From Aerococcus sp. UBA6277 (GTDB taxonomy: Bacteria > Bacillota > Bacilli > Lactobacillales > Aerococcaceae): a stretch of 15,622 bases of DNA. Shown piece after piece: positions 1-7,037 of this stretch; the first letter of the stretch is position 1, and every line of letters starts with the position of its first letter. A program made the position numbers and the translations under genes. The stretch is taken from NCBI RefSeq assembly GCF_002440555.1, contig NZ_DJUR01000008.1, forward strand, positions 89,019-104,640. Reading direction: 5' to 3'. A model generated the notes under the pieces. That model was not told the origin of the DNA and made no database searches. It saw only the letters and a list, made by a program, of their open reading frames with translations.

Positions 1-69
1 AAGCGCAAAATTGCCTTGCTGGCTTTAGAAGGCTTTGACCAATCCAAGCTAGATAACCACCAAGTATAG
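1..69 (+). CDS. 3' end of an unidentified gene (partial)
   Basis: Frame 1 is open from the window edge through 22 codons to a TAG at 67-69. The visible C-terminus reads KRKIALLALEGF and ends in HQV. The plus-strand direction, the normal codon use and the short gap to the next gene suggest the tail of a real gene whose body lies outside the window. The fragment is too short to assign a family, and chance openness of this length is possible. Confidence 0.45.
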   Translation, partial: KRKIALLALEGFDQSKLDNHQV

Positions 70-153
70 GTGTGACGCTCATAGGAACCCATTAATTTTT
101 ACATGAAGATGCAAAGAAAAATACCACATAACGGCAAAATAATTTAGGGTGAG

Positions 154-795
154 ATGATGGATAAATTAGCTATTAGAAAATTATATGATACTTTACTGAA
201 AGAAATGGGGCCACAAGGATGGTGGCCTGCTGAATCTAAGGTAGAAATTATCTTGGGGGCTATCCTTGTTCAAAATACCAACTGGCGTAACGTTGAAAAG
301 TCTTTAAATCATTTGAAATCAGCGACTGGTTTTTTTCCAGAAGAAATTTTAAAGCTCCCGTTAGAAGAATTAGAAACGCTGATTCGACCAAGTGGTTTCT
401 ACCGCAACAAGGCGCGAGCAATTCAAGCCAGTTTCCAATGGTTTGATAACCACAAATGGGATTATCAAGCTATGCAGTATGCATACGGAAAACAGTTACG
501 AAGTGAAATCTTGAAATTACACGGGGTAGGGTTTGAAACAGCTGACGTATTTCGCGTTTTTATATTTGACCAACCAGCGTTTATCGCTGATGCCTACGCT
601 AGGCGATTATTCAGTTGGTTGACAGGCAATTCGTACACAACCTATCAAAGCCTTTACCAAGAGATTAACCTACCGGATGACTTCACTTATGAGGAAGCCC
701 AGGAATTCCATGGCTTAATTGATGAGTTTGGCAAACTATACTTGGGTAAAAATGGCCAAGTAAAGGAAAATTTTTTATCTAAGATAAAACTGTGA
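154..795 (+). CDS. HhH-GPD superfamily DNA glycosylase (endonuclease III / MagIII-like)
   Basis: The product is a base-excision-repair glycosylase of the HhH-GPD fold, about 212 residues and cytosolic. The N-terminal part carries the family signature GWWPAESKVEIILGAILVQN (residues 22-41), where the ILVQNT stretch corresponds to the conserved Q-N-T of EndoIII and MagIII proteins. The helix-hairpin-helix is LHGVGFETAD (122-131), and the expected catalytic Asp is D146 in FIADAYARR. The position that is the Schiff-base Lys in EndoIII (GVGRKTA) is Glu128 here, and no cysteines are present, so there is no [4Fe-4S] cluster. Both points favour a monofunctional alkyl-base glycosylase such as MagIII over a bifunctional Nth. 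The substrate is inferred from the family. Two in-frame ATGs (154 and 157) follow AGGGTGAG at 146-153. The second gives the better spacing and a start of MDKLAI. The gene converges on the minus-strand gene ending at 901. Confidence 0.85.
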   Translation: MMDKLAIRKLYDTLLKEMGPQGWWPAESKVEIILGAILVQNTNWRNVEKSLNHLKSATGFFPEEILKLPLEELETLIRPSGFYRNKARAIQASFQWFDNHKWDYQAMQYAYGKQLRSEILKLHGVGFETADVFRVFIFDQPAFIADAYARRLFSWLTGNSYTTYQSLYQEINLPDDFTYEEAQEFHGLIDEFGKLYLGKNGQVKENFLSKIKL

Positions 796-817
796 GGCTG
801 GAACCAAACTAGTCTCA
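793..817 (+). terminator. Possible terminator hairpin after the glycosylase gene
   Basis: TGAGGCT (793-799) pairs with AGTCTCA (811-817) with one G-U pair and an 11-nt loop. The hairpin overlaps the stop codon of the glycosylase gene. The following sequence is AT-rich but lacks a clean T-run, so termination efficiency is uncertain. Confidence 0.35.
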
Positions 818-872
818 CTTATCTAAATAAAAAGGGATAACGATTTCATTTTCGAGAAGATTTTATCCTCAA

Positions 873-891
873 AAGTTAGATTTTTTAACTT
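873..891 (-). terminator. Weak AT-rich hairpin after the minus-strand orphan gene
   Basis: AAGTTA (873-878) and TAACTT (886-891) form a perfect 6-bp stem with a 7-nt loop. It lies ten bases beyond the stop of the minus-strand gene and is followed on that strand by TTGAGG. The stem is weak because it is AT-rich. It could serve as a modest terminator between the two convergent genes. Confidence 0.3.
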
Positions 892-900
892 AGTACTTAA

Positions 901-1659
901 CTACTTCTTATTATAATTTGGCTCTATATCCAGTATTAATTTTATTAGATCAGAGTGAACACCTTTTTGTAATAGATTTCTTTGAAGATTATTATTTAGT
1001 GATTCTTTGTTTCCTATATTCTCTTTAAGTGTTTCTCTATATGCTAATATAATATTCCGGATTAAGCTTTCAGATAATATTTTCCTTTCAGTATTAATTG
1101 TTTTAATAAAATGATTGAGCTCATTTTTATCGAAATCATGGAAGGAGAAATTAATTATTTTAGCAATATAGGCGGTATTAATTGAAACAGGTTGAGAATT
1201 ATTTTTTGATATTTTCTTATTAATACGTTGTCTTTTACTAGTACTATCTTTTTTTATAATTTCTTGATTAAATTGTGGGTCGTATTTAAGTATTTTTTGA
1301 ATTGTTGATGGAGATATTTTATACTTTTTTAGATTTCTTTCTAAGTTATTGGTTATTATTTCAATACTAGTTTTTTTATTTAATTTTTTGCCAATTCTTA
1401 GCGTGTCTTGATATGCCCTAAGAATCTTATTAAGTGTTTTATCTGACAATCGATTACCGTACTGATGAGTTGTATTTATATATTTTTTGTAGTTTTTAGA
1501 CCCTATATAGTTTTTTGTAGTTCGAATGATATTAGTATAATAATATCTCTCATTATCATATCTTTTGGCATTTGGAGCACTTACAACATAATTTCTAGAA
1601 CCATGAACTCGGCTGATTTTCCCTTGATTCTTACCATTGGAAACATTAATAATAGCCAT
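901..1659 (-). CDS. Hypothetical protein with an internally duplicated helical module
   Basis: This 252-residue product is not recognised. It is basic, very rich in Lys, Asn and Ile, and has no signal peptide or membrane segment. Its coding DNA is clearly more AT-rich than the flanking glycosylase and rib genes, a sign of foreign origin. The N-terminus (1-65) is Tyr-rich (NERYYYTNIIRTTKNYIG). Two related modules follow. Residues 71-131 begin LSDKTLNKILRAYQDTL, contain NNLERNLKK and end DPQFNQ. Residues 195-250 begin LSESLIRNIILAYRETL, contain NNLQRNLLQK and end EPNYNK. The linker 132-165 is Lys/Ser/Asn-rich and probably disordered. The start is ATG 1659 with GAGG about 10 nt upstream. The gene stands alone between a repair gene and the CRISPR locus, and its role is unknown. 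The internal repeat argues that it encodes a real protein. Confidence 0.6.
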   Translation of the reverse strand: MAIINVSNGKNQGKISRVHGSRNYVVSAPNAKRYDNERYYYTNIIRTTKNYIGSKNYKKYINTTHQYGNRLSDKTLNKILRAYQDTLRIGKKLNKKTSIEIITNNLERNLKKYKISPSTIQKILKYDPQFNQEIIKKDSTSKRQRINKKISKNNSQPVSINTAYIAKIINFSFHDFDKNELNHFIKTINTERKILSESLIRNIILAYRETLKENIGNKESLNNNLQRNLLQKGVHSDLIKLILDIEPNYNKK

Positions 1660-2466
1660 CCTACATCTACCTCACTATCTGTATTTTTCAAATTATTATC
1701 GTACAGTTTATTCAAACCTGCTTTATAAATTATGCGGTTTTGGGTGATATTCAGCTTGAATACATCCTATTGCTTGTTGCCTATGAATTGATCTGACGTT
1801 ACTGTAAACTTTGTCAACACAATAATCCCAATTAAGTGTTCAATATTCTGCTTTTACAAATTTGGAGAGTCACCTTGCAAACTATACAGTTAAAAATATC
1901 TGCTTTATTTAAAAAAATCTTCTATAGTTACATGTATTTTATTCAGATATTTGAATTTTATCACTATTAAACTATAACATTATTCTCTCTTTTGTTCATA
2001 AAGGTAGTTAAATCACATTGGAAAAATAAATGAATCAATTGACAAATAACTTTTGAATTAATTAAAACTGGGAATATTGTGTTGTGCAACGATACCATAT
2101 TCTTTTGAAAGAGTTATACATCTTATTACATCTTCTATAAACATTAAAATATAGTTCTTCAAATGATTGTAGAGTACTATTTATTATTAAACACCTTATA
2201 TGAAGGATATACTTTATTAACTTTCTATCCTAAGGAGGGGGCTCAGATTGCTTATCAATCTTTTACGACCTTTCTGGATTTGACTGAGAGTTTTCCAAGT
2301 GATTGATATTCATATTGTATGTCAGGACAAGTTTGTAATCAAACGAGAATGAAAGGGGTACTGGCTGCTAGCTAATGCTACTTAGTTAGTGATATTTAAG
2401 CTATTTAATTGAATCTGCCTAAAATACTGTGTTCACGATCTAAAAAAAGTGATGGTACTTTTCTAT
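1660..2466. other. Gene-poor AT-rich region upstream of cas9
   Basis: About 800 bp with no convincing gene on either strand. A short open stretch at roughly 2215-2300 (+) reads YPKEGAQIAYQSF and runs to LDLTESFPSD before a TGA. It lies beside an AGGAGG-like GGAGGGGG (2234-2241) but has no suitable start codon. A second short stretch at about 2060-2225 (-) has no start codon. These could be remnants of decayed genes or chance. No inverted-repeat ends or transposase motifs were recognised. The region may also hold regulatory DNA for cas9 (see the hairpin at 2367-2390). Confidence 0.4.
2367..2390. other. Stem-loop upstream of the cas9 promoter
   Basis: GCTAGCTAA (2367-2375) pairs with TTAGTTAGT (2382-2390) around a 6-nt loop, with wobble pairs. 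It lies about 85 bp before the cas9 -10 box. It is not followed by a T-run, so it is not a standard terminator. As DNA it is a near-palindrome that could be an operator. The function is unknown. Confidence 0.25.
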
Positions 2467-2472
2467 GTTTTT

Positions 2473-2480
2473 GATACAAT
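2473..2480 (+). promoter_or_regulatory. Predicted cas9 promoter (extended -10)
   Basis: TGATACAAT (2472-2480) is a TGN plus TACAAT extended -10 box with no good -35 at the expected distance. The inferred start near 2487 leaves about 20 nt of leader containing the GGGGGG ribosome binding site (2497-2502). The antisense reading of 2475-2483 is TATATTGTA, followed by TCAAAAA. That short sequence recurs upstream of the tracrRNA anti-repeat (5953-5961), which is the basis of the autoregulation proposal. Confidence 0.5.
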
Positions 2481-2507
2481 ATAGGTAATTTTATGTGGGG
2501 GGATTTT

Positions 2508-5500
2508 ATGTATAATATTGGATTAGATATTGGTATTGCGAGTGTTGGGTGGGCTGTAATAGAAAATGAAAGCGGTTCTATAGTTGATTTAGGTGTGCGA
2601 TTATTTTCATCCAGAAATGCTGACAATAATGCAGAAAGACGAGAAAAAAGATCTTCAAGGAGATTAATTCGAAGACGAGTAACAAGATTAAGCGATGCAA
2701 AGAAAGTTTTATCAAAAGCAGGATTTGTACAGGAAGATATGTATAATCATGTATCACCGTATGAAATTCGAGTGCGCGGATTAGAGTCAAAACTTGAAAG
2801 AGGGGAAATCTATCGTGCTGTAACCCATATTGTAAAACGTAGAGGTATTTCTTATTTAGATGAAGATAGTTTGGATGCAAAATCAGAAGGGCAATCTTTT
2901 AAAGATGAAGTGACTCGTAATGCACGCTTACTTCAAGAGTTCACTCCCGGTCAAATTCAATTAAAACGATTGAAAGAGGGAGGAAAGGTTCGTACTGGTT
3001 ATAATGACCAAAATGAATACCAATTAAATATTTTTACAGTTGGCGCATATGCAAAAGAATTAGAAAGAATTCTGACTAAACAACAAGAATTTTATCCTGA
3101 AATTACAGAAGACTACATCCAATCCTTTGTAAGACAAGGAACTGGCGAAAAAGCTGGATTAATCTACCGTAAACGACCTTATTACCATGGTCCAGGTAAT
3201 GCTGCCAATAATAGTCAATATGGTCGTTGGGCACATTATCATGAGAATGGAAGGCCAGCTAATAATATATTTGATCAATTGATTGGTAAAGATCTAATTG
3301 GGGAAATAAGAGCTTCAGGAATCTCCCTATCGGCTCAAAAATTCAATTTGTTAAATGATTTAAATAATTTAACGATTAATCGAGAAGAAGCAAAACTTTC
3401 TACCGCAGAAAAAAATATGATTCTACAATATTTGATGAACGATGAAGTGAAGACATTTGGTCCGAAAAATTTAGCCAAACTATTAGAATTAGAAATGAAA
3501 GATATACGCGGGTGGCGTGTGGACAAGAATGATAAACCTCAAATTCATAATATGGGACCTTATAGAACTTGGAAGAATGTCTTTGCAGAATCAGGTATTG
3601 AGCTCGGGGATTTGCCAATTGATACTGTAGATGCAATTGCAAAAATCATTACTTTAAATACAGATTTAGATGCAGTAGAGCAAACGATTGCTTTAGAGTT
3701 ACCGGATGCGGATCCTAAACTGAAAGCTGCGATACTGGATAAATTTCATCAGCTAAAAGTAAAAGGATCAAATGCAACATGGCATAGTTTCTCAAGTAAA
3801 CTTATCGGAATTTTGATACCTGAATTAATTAATACTTCAGAAGAGCAAAATACAATTATTGAAAGATTAAAAATCAAACCAGAATTAAGAAATAAATTCG
3901 CAAATTTACCTCATATTCCAGTTGAAGACATAACCGATGAAATATTTAATCCAACAGCAAGTAAATCTGTACGTCAAGCACTTAGAGTATTTAATCAGTT
4001 AATTGATAGGTACGGCAAGGGAAATATTGAAAACGTAGTAATCGAAATGCCACGTGATAAAAATGAAGATGATCAAAAGAAAGTAATCGCAGATATCCAA
4101 AAGAACAACGAAAAACGCAAGAATGATGGTAAAAATTACTTCCTTGCTAAATCTGGTTGGACTGAAGAGCGATTTGAAGCCAATATTAGAAAAGGAAAAT
4201 TTGCCGCAAAATTAAACTACTATTATGAACAAGATGGTAGATGTGCATATTCTGGGGCACCAATTTCACCTGAAGATTTATTAAATGAAAAGACAGAAAT
4301 CGATCATATCATCCCATTATCAATTAGTTTAGATGACTCTATTAACAACAAAGTATTAGTCACTTCAACAGCTAATCAAGTAAAAGCTCAACGATCACCG
4401 AAACAAGCATTTGATGAATCTGGCGCAGCTATGGGACAAACTTGGGACGAATTTAAGGCATGGGTTTTGGACCGGAAATATAAAAAATATAAACGACAAT
4501 TATTACTTTTCGAGGGTGATATTTTTAATCCAGAAACTCGAAATAAATTCGTTGCACGTAATTTAAATGACACGCGCTATGCAAGTCGAGAAGTATTGAA
4601 TGCAATCCAAAGCTTCTTTAGTGGAAGTGAAAACCATACTAAAGTACAAGTGGTTAATGGTAGTTTTACGCATACATTACGTAAAAAATGGGGTAATGTG
4701 ATGGATAAATCGAGAGACACACACCATCACCATGCAGTAGATGCTGTCTTATGCGCTGCTACACCAGGCATAAGAGTAGATAAATTTAAGTTCGTTGAAG
4801 GACAAGACGGTGTCCCTTATATGTTAGATCAGGATACAGGAGAATTAATTAAGTATCACGAATATAAGAAACTTTCTTTATATAATCGTTCAACTTATAC
4901 GCCTAAGTGGGATAACTTTATTGAACAATTAACACCTACAAGATTATTTCCACGTATTAAGTTTTCACATCAAGTAGATAGAAAAGCTAATCGTAAGATT
5001 AGCGATGCTACATTATATTCAACAAGAGTAATAGAAAACGTTATGGTGAAAAGAGGTAAAGAAGTTAAAACTGAAGAATCTTATATTATCGGGAAAATTA
5101 AAGATATCTACTCAGTTGAGGGTTGGAAAGCTTTTGACAAAAATAAAGAAAAATTATTGATGAAAGAAATCGATCCCAAAACTTATGAGAAACTAATAGA
5201 AATCTCTACTCAATATCCTGCCAAAGTAGAAGTACAAGACCAAAGTGGGAAAACTAAATCTATAGATATTTCTCCATTTAAACGTTACTGTGAGGATAAT
5301 GATGTACCTTATGTGACCAAATATTCTAAAAAAGGTAAAGGGCCAGCTATAAAATCTTTAAAATACTATGATAAGAAACTGGGGACCCACATTAATATTA
5401 CAAAAGATGAAATCGGGAGAGATATTGATAAAACCAATCATAACAAGCAAGTTGTTTTATTATCTACCAATCCATGGCGGACAGATGTTTACTATGAACC

Positions 5501-5921
5501 TTCTGATGGATCATATCGATTGCTAGGAATTAAGTATAACCATCTAAAATTTAGTGGAGAGAAGTATGGGATTCCTCGAAATTTATATGAGAGTCTAAAA
5601 GATGTTGAAGGAATCAGTAAGGAAGCGGAATTTAGATTTAGTTTGTATCGAAAAGATGGAATCAGAATTTCTGATGATACGGATGTACTAGAAGGACTAT
5701 ATCACGCTAGAAATGAAACTAGTAATAATTATTTTGAAATGAAACCATTAGATAAAACTAAGTGGGATAAAAAAGAACATGTGAGTATTTTTGGAAACAT
5801 GAGTCCAACGGGGCAATTTATTAAAGGTTTAAAAAAAGGTGTTGTTATACAAAAGTTTTATACTGATTATCTTGGAAAAAGATATTTTGTCGATCAAGAA
5901 AGATTAACTGGAATAATATAA
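2508..5921 (+). CDS. cas9: CRISPR-associated endonuclease Cas9, compact type II-A (S. thermophilus CRISPR1-like)
   Basis: RNA-guided dual-nuclease effector that cleaves DNA matching a spacer. From ATG 2508 the protein is 1137 residues. An in-frame ATG at 2493 lies before the GGGGGG ribosome binding site, so 2508 (MYNIGLDIG) is the better start. All catalytic parts are present. RuvC-I has D7 in GLDIGIASVGWAV. The Arg-rich bridge helix spans about 43-70. RuvC-II has E513 in VIEMPR. The HNH domain has C-A-Y-S-G near 580 and H600 in EIDHIIPLS, with N614 and N623 matching the two HNH Asn of SpCas9. RuvC-III has H742 and D745 in HHHHAVDA. The C-terminal PAM-interacting end has the FYTDYLGKRYFV pattern seen in S. 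thermophilus CRISPR1 and S. aureus Cas9. The size, tracrRNA and repeat all point to the CRISPR1 family. A PAM of the NNARAAW kind is inferred, not shown. The nuclease appears intact. Confidence 0.97.
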   Translation: MYNIGLDIGIASVGWAVIENESGSIVDLGVRLFSSRNADNNAERREKRSSRRLIRRRVTRLSDAKKVLSKAGFVQEDMYNHVSPYEIRVRGLESKLERGEIYRAVTHIVKRRGISYLDEDSLDAKSEGQSFKDEVTRNARLLQEFTPGQIQLKRLKEGGKVRTGYNDQNEYQLNIFTVGAYAKELERILTKQQEFYPEITEDYIQSFVRQGTGEKAGLIYRKRPYYHGPGNAANNSQYGRWAHYHENGRPANNIFDQLIGKDLIGEIRASGISLSAQKFNLLNDLNNLTINREEAKLSTAEKNMILQYLMNDEVKTFGPKNLAKLLELEMKDIRGWRVDKNDKPQIHNMGPYRTWKNVFAESGIELGDLPIDTVDAIAKIITLNTDLDAVEQTIALELPDADPKLKAAILDKFHQLKVKGSNATWHSFSSKLIGILIPELINTSEEQNTIIERLKIKPELRNKFANLPHIPVEDITDEIFNPTASKSVRQALRVFNQLIDRYGKGNIENVVIEMPRDKNEDDQKKVIADIQKNNEKRKNDGKNYFLAKSGWTEERFEANIRKGKFAAKLNYYYEQDGRCAYSGAPISPEDLLNEKTEIDHIIPLSISLDDSINNKVLVTSTANQVKAQRSPKQAFDESGAAMGQTWDEFKAWVLDRKYKKYKRQLLLFEGDIFNPETRNKFVARNLNDTRYASREVLNAIQSFFSGSENHTKVQVVNGSFTHTLRKKWGNVMDKSRDTHHHHAVDAVLCAATPGIRVDKFKFVEGQDGVPYMLDQDTGELIKYHEYKKLSLYNRSTYTPKWDNFIEQLTPTRLFPRIKFSHQVDRKANRKISDATLYSTRVIENVMVKRGKEVKTEESYIIGKIKDIYSVEGWKAFDKNKEKLLMKEIDPKTYEKLIEISTQYPAKVEVQDQSGKTKSIDISPFKRYCEDNDVPYVTKYSKKGKGPAIKSLKYYDKKLGTHINITKDEIGRDIDKTNHNKQVVLLSTNPWRTDVYYEPSDGSYRLLGIKYNHLKFSGEKYGIPRNLYESLKDVEGISKEAEFRFSLYRKDGIRISDDTDVLEGLYHARNETSNNYFEMKPLDKTKWDKKEHVSIFGNMSPTGQFIKGLKKGVVIQKFYTDYLGKRYFVDQERLTGII
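5909..5917 (+). promoter_or_regulatory. Candidate promoter for a long tracrRNA
   Basis: TGG-AATAAT (5909-5917) at the very end of cas9 is an extended -10 with one mismatch in the hexamer. TTGTCG (5887-5892) lies 19 bp upstream as a poor -35. Transcription would start near 5924 and include the putative guide and pseudo-repeat. This is weak evidence from motif reading only. Confidence 0.25.
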
Positions 5922-5949
5922 GAAAACGGTGGCATTTTGTTAAGACTTA

Positions 5950-5958
5950 TGGTATATT
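5950..5958 (+). promoter_or_regulatory. Candidate promoter for a short tracrRNA
   Basis: TGG-TATATT (5950-5958) fits the extended -10 consensus TGN-TATAAT with one mismatch. No good -35 is seen. A start near 5965 would give an RNA of about 130 nt that includes the hairpin at 5981-5998, the anti-repeat and the terminator. It overlaps the putative targeting sequence of the long form, so the two readings compete. Confidence 0.35.
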
Positions 5959-6008
5959 GTAGTTGTAATCGACGGGTTACCTTGTTCGACGGAACAAGTT
6001 CTAATATT

Positions 6009-6093
6009 TTTTACTGATAGGAAATTATTAGAGAATCTACAAAAATAAGGCTTTATGCCGAATTCGCCATCCATTTTTATGGGTGGCTTTTTT
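6009..6093 (+). ncRNA. tracrRNA core (anti-repeat, nexus, terminator)
   Basis: Trans-activating RNA that pairs with the CRISPR repeat and is bound by Cas9. The anti-repeat 6009-6046 (TTTTACTGATAGGAAATTAT onward) is complementary to the whole 36-nt repeat. The lower stem is 8 bp (UACAAAAA, 6038-6045, with UUUUUGUA of the repeat). An internal loop of AAUC against CU follows, then an upper stem interrupted only by one bulged A. The nexus is GGC-UUUAU-GCC (6049-6059). The final hairpin GCCATCCAT/ATGGGTGGC (6066-6074/6079-6087) with a T-run at 6088-6093 is both the last structural stem and an intrinsic terminator. The ATAAGGC(TTTAT)GCCGAA section closely resembles the S. thermophilus CRISPR1 tracrRNA. 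The strand is the same as that of the cas genes and the array. Confidence 0.93.
6066..6093 (+). terminator. Intrinsic terminator at the tracrRNA 3' end
   Basis: A 9-bp GC-rich stem (GCCATCCAT with ATGGGTGGC, one G-U) and a TTTT loop are followed by six T. It ends tracrRNA 29 bp before cas1. It may also stop most cas9 read-through, leaving cas1-cas2-csn2 dependent on partial read-through or a promoter not recognised here. Confidence 0.88.
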
Positions 6094-6122
6094 ATTACCG
6101 TTATTTTCTGTAGGAGGACAAT

Positions 6123-7037
6123 ATGGCTTTTCGAACGGTATTTATAAAGAATGGTGAACGATTAAGTTTAAGGTTAGATAATCTTGTTGTAACAAAAAAT
6201 CAAGAAGAACTGTATATACCATTAATTGATATAGAAAATATCATCTTAGAAGGTGAACAAACCACTATTACCAGCCGTGTGTTAGCAAAACTATCTTATT
6301 ACAATATTGATGTAATAATTTGCGATAGTCACTACCTTCCATGTGGTGTTTATCTACCGTTAGGTCAATACCATCATGCTGCTAAAAGAAATATTTGGCA
6401 AGCAGGGTGGTCTGATGATCTAAAAGATACAGCATGGATGAATGTTGTAAGTCAAAAAATCTTCAATCAAATATTAGTATCCGAAGATTTGAGTGAAGAT
6501 CGCGGTAGGATCGATAAGATGATCGGTTTGGCTGTTAATATTACTCCCGGCGATAAAACCAATAGAGAAGGTCATGTCGCTAAACTTTACTTTAATTCTT
6601 TGTATGGATTAGGGTTCACGAGAGAGGATGATTCATTTCCGAATGCATGTATGAACTATGGTTACAGTATTCTTCGGTCGCAAGTCGCAAGATATGTATC
6701 TGGACAAGGGTTGATACCAAGTTTAGGCATATTCCATAAAAATGAGTATAATGCATTCAATTTAGTGGATGATTTAATGGAGCCATTCCGCCCACTGTTG
6801 GATTGGTATATTCATCGCAAAATTTTGGTGGAAAAACCACAATACTTAACATATGAACATCGTATAACGCTAATTGACTTTCTAAACCAGCAGATAAAAG
6901 TAAAAGGCAAGAGATTGTACTTGAATCAAGCAATTGGCTTGTACGTTAACTCTTTTATTCAAGCAATGGAAAACAATGATTTTCATCAATTAATTACTAT
7001 TCAAGCTGATGGATTTATGGAGAGTGATGAGGAGTGA
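6123..7037 (+). CDS. cas1: CRISPR-associated endonuclease Cas1 (type II)
   Basis: Integrase subunit of the Cas1-Cas2 complex that inserts new spacers at the leader-repeat junction. The protein has 304 residues, normal for type II Cas1. The metal-binding triad is visible at E149 (NREGHVAKLYF), H205 (LGIFHKNEYN) and E220 (DDLMEPFRP), the same residue numbers as in S. pyogenes Cas1. The N-terminal beta domain (about 1-85) contains the usual ILEGEQTTIT and VIICDSHYLPCG. The ATG follows AGGAGG (6112-6117) at good spacing. The final codons overlap the cas2 start by 4 nt (GTGA), which indicates translational coupling. Confidence 0.97.
   Translation: MAFRTVFIKNGERLSLRLDNLVVTKNQEELYIPLIDIENIILEGEQTTITSRVLAKLSYYNIDVIICDSHYLPCGVYLPLGQYHHAAKRNIWQAGWSDDLKDTAWMNVVSQKIFNQILVSEDLSEDRGRIDKMIGLAVNITPGDKTNREGHVAKLYFNSLYGLGFTREDDSFPNACMNYGYSILRSQVARYVSGQGLIPSLGIFHKNEYNAFNLVDDLMEPFRPLLDWYIHRKILVEKPQYLTYEHRITLIDFLNQQIKVKGKRLYLNQAIGLYVNSFIQAMENNDFHQLITIQADGFMESDEE

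Larger units (their letters stand above)
5924..6093 (+). ncRNA. Possible long-form tracrRNA folding as a natural single guide
   Basis: Upstream of the anti-repeat, GTTGTAATC (5962-5970) resembles a shortened repeat start, and its UUGUA (5963-5967) can pair with UACAA (6038-6042) as crRNA does. CTTGTTC-GACG-GAACAAG (5981-5998) is a perfect 7-bp hairpin. TTCTAATA (5999-6006) pairs with TATTAGAG (6026-6033) over 8 bp with one G-U. Together these tie the 5' part to the tracrRNA without any crRNA. The 9 nt before the pseudo-repeat, TATATTGTA (5953-5961), match the antisense strand of the cas9 -10 region. The comparison is with tracr-L of S. pyogenes, which represses the cas promoter. The start at about 5924 is inferred. 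Confidence 0.4.

Noticed and set aside
901..1659. Relaxase-like opening (MAII-x-VSN) of the orphan protein
   Set aside because: Only the first few residues resemble mobilisation proteins. No His triad or catalytic Tyr arrangement was seen.
1465..1728. Plus-strand open frame opposite the orphan gene
   Set aside because: It is antisense to a better-supported gene and has no ribosome binding site or family resemblance.
2040..2310. Possible transposase or other gene remnant
   Set aside because: Short open stretches have no start codon and no recognisable motif, and no terminal inverted repeats or target duplications were found.
2493..2507. ATG at 2493 as cas9 start
   Set aside because: It lies upstream of the GGGGGG ribosome binding site and would add five residues (MWGDF) before the conserved N-terminus. 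ATG 2508 has the proper spacing.
5981..6012. Hairpin CTTGTTC/GAACAAG followed by a T-rich run as the cas9 terminator
   Set aside because: The T-rich run begins 8 nt after the stem and is part of the anti-repeat start. The hairpin fits better as an element of tracrRNA, though partial termination cannot be excluded.
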